From: CADCTB01 sp035494015
GTDB lineage: Bacteria > Actinomycetota > Acidimicrobiia > Acidimicrobiales > AC-14
Direction of reading: 5' to 3'
Assembly (NCBI GenBank): GCA_035494015.1
Contig: DATJHJ010000118.1
Span: forward strand, 1 to 33,275
Length of the DNA stretch: 33,275 nucleotides
The stretch's first letter is position 1. The number at the start of each line of letters is the position of its first letter. Below the pieces are notes generated by a model. It was given only the letters and a program-made list of their open reading frames with translations. It searched no databases and had not been told where the DNA came from. A program made the translations under genes and the position numbers. Shown piece by piece: positions 32,451 to 33,275 of this stretch.

Positions 32451-32504
32451 ATGCCCACCGTGATCTTCGCCCGCCGCTGCCACCGGTACGGGCTGGCCGC
32501 CTGA
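32451..32504 (+). CDS. Possible 17-residue leader peptide upstream of the BTAD regulator
   Basis: A short frame encodes MPTVIFARRCHRYGLAA and stops 3 bp before the regulator's ATG. The regulator itself has no ribosome site, whereas this frame lies just after a possible -10. Ribosomes ending here could restart on the regulator, making the peptide a control element. It may equally be a chance frame. Confidence 0.35.
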   Translation: MPTVIFARRCHRYGLAA

Positions 32505-32507
32505 GCC

Positions 32508-33275
32508 ATGCGGATCCGCCTTTTCGGCGAGTTGGACATCAGCGTGGAGGGCGAGCGGCTCCCGGCCCTGGAGTCGGGCCGGGCCCGGTCCCTGCTGGCC
32601 TACCTGGTCCTGCACGACGGCACGCCGCTGGCCCGCCAGCGCTTGGCCTTCCTGCTGTGGCCCGACTCGGCGGAGGGCCAGGCCCGCACCAACCTGCGCC
32701 ACCTTCTCCACACCCTGCGCAGCGCCGGCCCGGCCATGGCGCCGTTCCTCGACGTCACGCCGCAGACGCTGCGCTGGCACGGGGAGGGCAGGTGCTGGAC
32801 CGACGTGGCCGCCTTCGACGCCGCCCTGGCCCGGGCCGCGGCAGCCGAGCCCGCGGGCGACGAGGAGCTCGCCGCCCTGCGGGAGGCGGTGGAGCTGTAC
32901 GGCGGCGACCTCCTCGCCGGCTGCTACGACGAGTGGCTGCTCGAGGAGCGGGACCGGTTCCGCGACCGGTACCTGTGGGCCCTGCGCCGCGTTGCCGGCC
33001 TCCTCGGCCGCCGCCACGACCACGGCGAGGCCCTGCGGCTCGGGCGTGAGCTGCTGCGGCTGGACCCGCTGCGGGAGGACAGCTACCGGCTGCTGATGCG
33101 GATCCACGACGCCGCGGGAGACCGGGCCGGCGCGGTCCGCACATACCACGCCTGCGCCTCCACCCTGCGGCGCGAGCTGGCGGTCGAGCCGTCGGAGGAG
33201 ACGCGCCGGGCATACGCCGCCCTCATGCGCCCGGGTGCCGAGCCCGCCCCCGAGGCCGCGGCCGGCGCCACCCTT
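32508..33275 (+). CDS. BTAD-family (SARP-like) regulator, cut by right edge
   Basis: The 256 visible residues begin MRIRLFGELDISVEGERLP with a winged-helix-like domain (LAYLVLHDG, RQRLAFLLWPDS, RTNLRHLLHTLR). A bacterial transcriptional activator domain follows (LREAVELYGGDLLAGCYDEWLLEERDRFR, LGRELLRLDPLREDSYRLLMRI, and AVRTYHACASTLRRELAVEPS). The sequence enters an Ala/Pro linker at the edge, so a further ATPase or TPR region may follow. It differs strongly from the BTAD gene at 8425 and is not a recent copy. It follows ackA by 87 bp. Confidence 0.92.
   Translation, partial: MRIRLFGELDISVEGERLPALESGRARSLLAYLVLHDGTPLARQRLAFLLWPDSAEGQARTNLRHLLHTLRSAGPAMAPFLDVTPQTLRWHGEGRCWTDVAAFDAALARAAAAEPAGDEELAALREAVELYGGDLLAGCYDEWLLEERDRFRDRYLWALRRVAGLLGRRHDHGEALRLGRELLRLDPLREDSYRLLMRIHDAAGDRAGAVRTYHACASTLRRELAVEPSEETRRAYAALMRPGAEPAPEAAAGATL

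Overview
The window is very GC-rich, densely packed DNA from an actinobacterium. Several genes belong to families typical of that phylum: an acidic DUF4193 protein, a DUF8129-type protein, a baeRF/Vms1 (Rv2629-like) protein, BTAD regulators, an MprAB-like two-component pair, and an Asp23/AmaP/DUF6286 operon. GTG starts, 1-4 bp stop/start overlaps (ATGA, GTGA, TGATG) and likely leaderless starts are common. A deep-branching lineage such as Acidimicrobiia is my guess from overall gene content; no rRNA or other decisive marker is present. I see no tRNA, rRNA, CRISPR array, IS element or phage gene.

Layout. (1) 1-2737, minus: AraC regulator, two VOC proteins and a short UvrA paralogue (cut by the left edge), a likely drug/DNA-damage response cassette. 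(2) 2809-4495: a DUF2127 membrane protein divergent from a secreted lysozyme-like protein. (3) 4496-7185, minus: a zinc ABC importer (znuA, znuC, znuB) with a Zur-type box before znuA, a possible second site before znuC, and a possible 27-codon remnant of a further gene at its 3' end. (4) 7213-11970: an FNR-type flavoprotein reductase divergent from a 1181-residue BTAD-ATPase regulator. (5) 11974-14715, minus: a seven-gene alkaline-shock (Asp23/Gls24) envelope operon that includes a J-domain protein. (6) 14840-16474, plus: an unrecognised protein with a small beta-rich N-domain, an RGG/decapeptide-repeat linker and a helical domain. (7) 16533-18458, minus: Nudix, GNAT, DUF8129-type and DUF4193 genes. 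(8) 18459-18888: non-coding region with several dyads. (9) 18889-23524, minus: a double-length ThyX-like protein, an M20 hydrolase, a CsbD-like protein, a broken SDR gene and a Vms1-like protein. (10) 23576-28666: a LolA-like protein with an ABC exporter, divergent from a response regulator/sensor kinase pair. (11) 28683-32420: a small conserved protein, then phosphoketolase and acetate kinase. (12) 32451-33275: a possible short leader ORF and a second BTAD regulator, cut by the right edge.

How the genes work together. ZnuABC imports zinc under probable Zur control. Phosphoketolase and acetate kinase turn sugar phosphates into acetate plus ATP through acetyl phosphate, and the kinase appears to start at a CTG codon overlapping the phosphoketolase stop. 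The Asp23 operon, the two-component system with its LolA/ABC neighbour and the CsbD protein suggest investment in envelope and stress responses. The features most worth follow-up are the tandem ThyX with complementary half-motifs, the unknown repeat protein facing the Asp23/J-domain operon, and the CTG-started acetate kinase.
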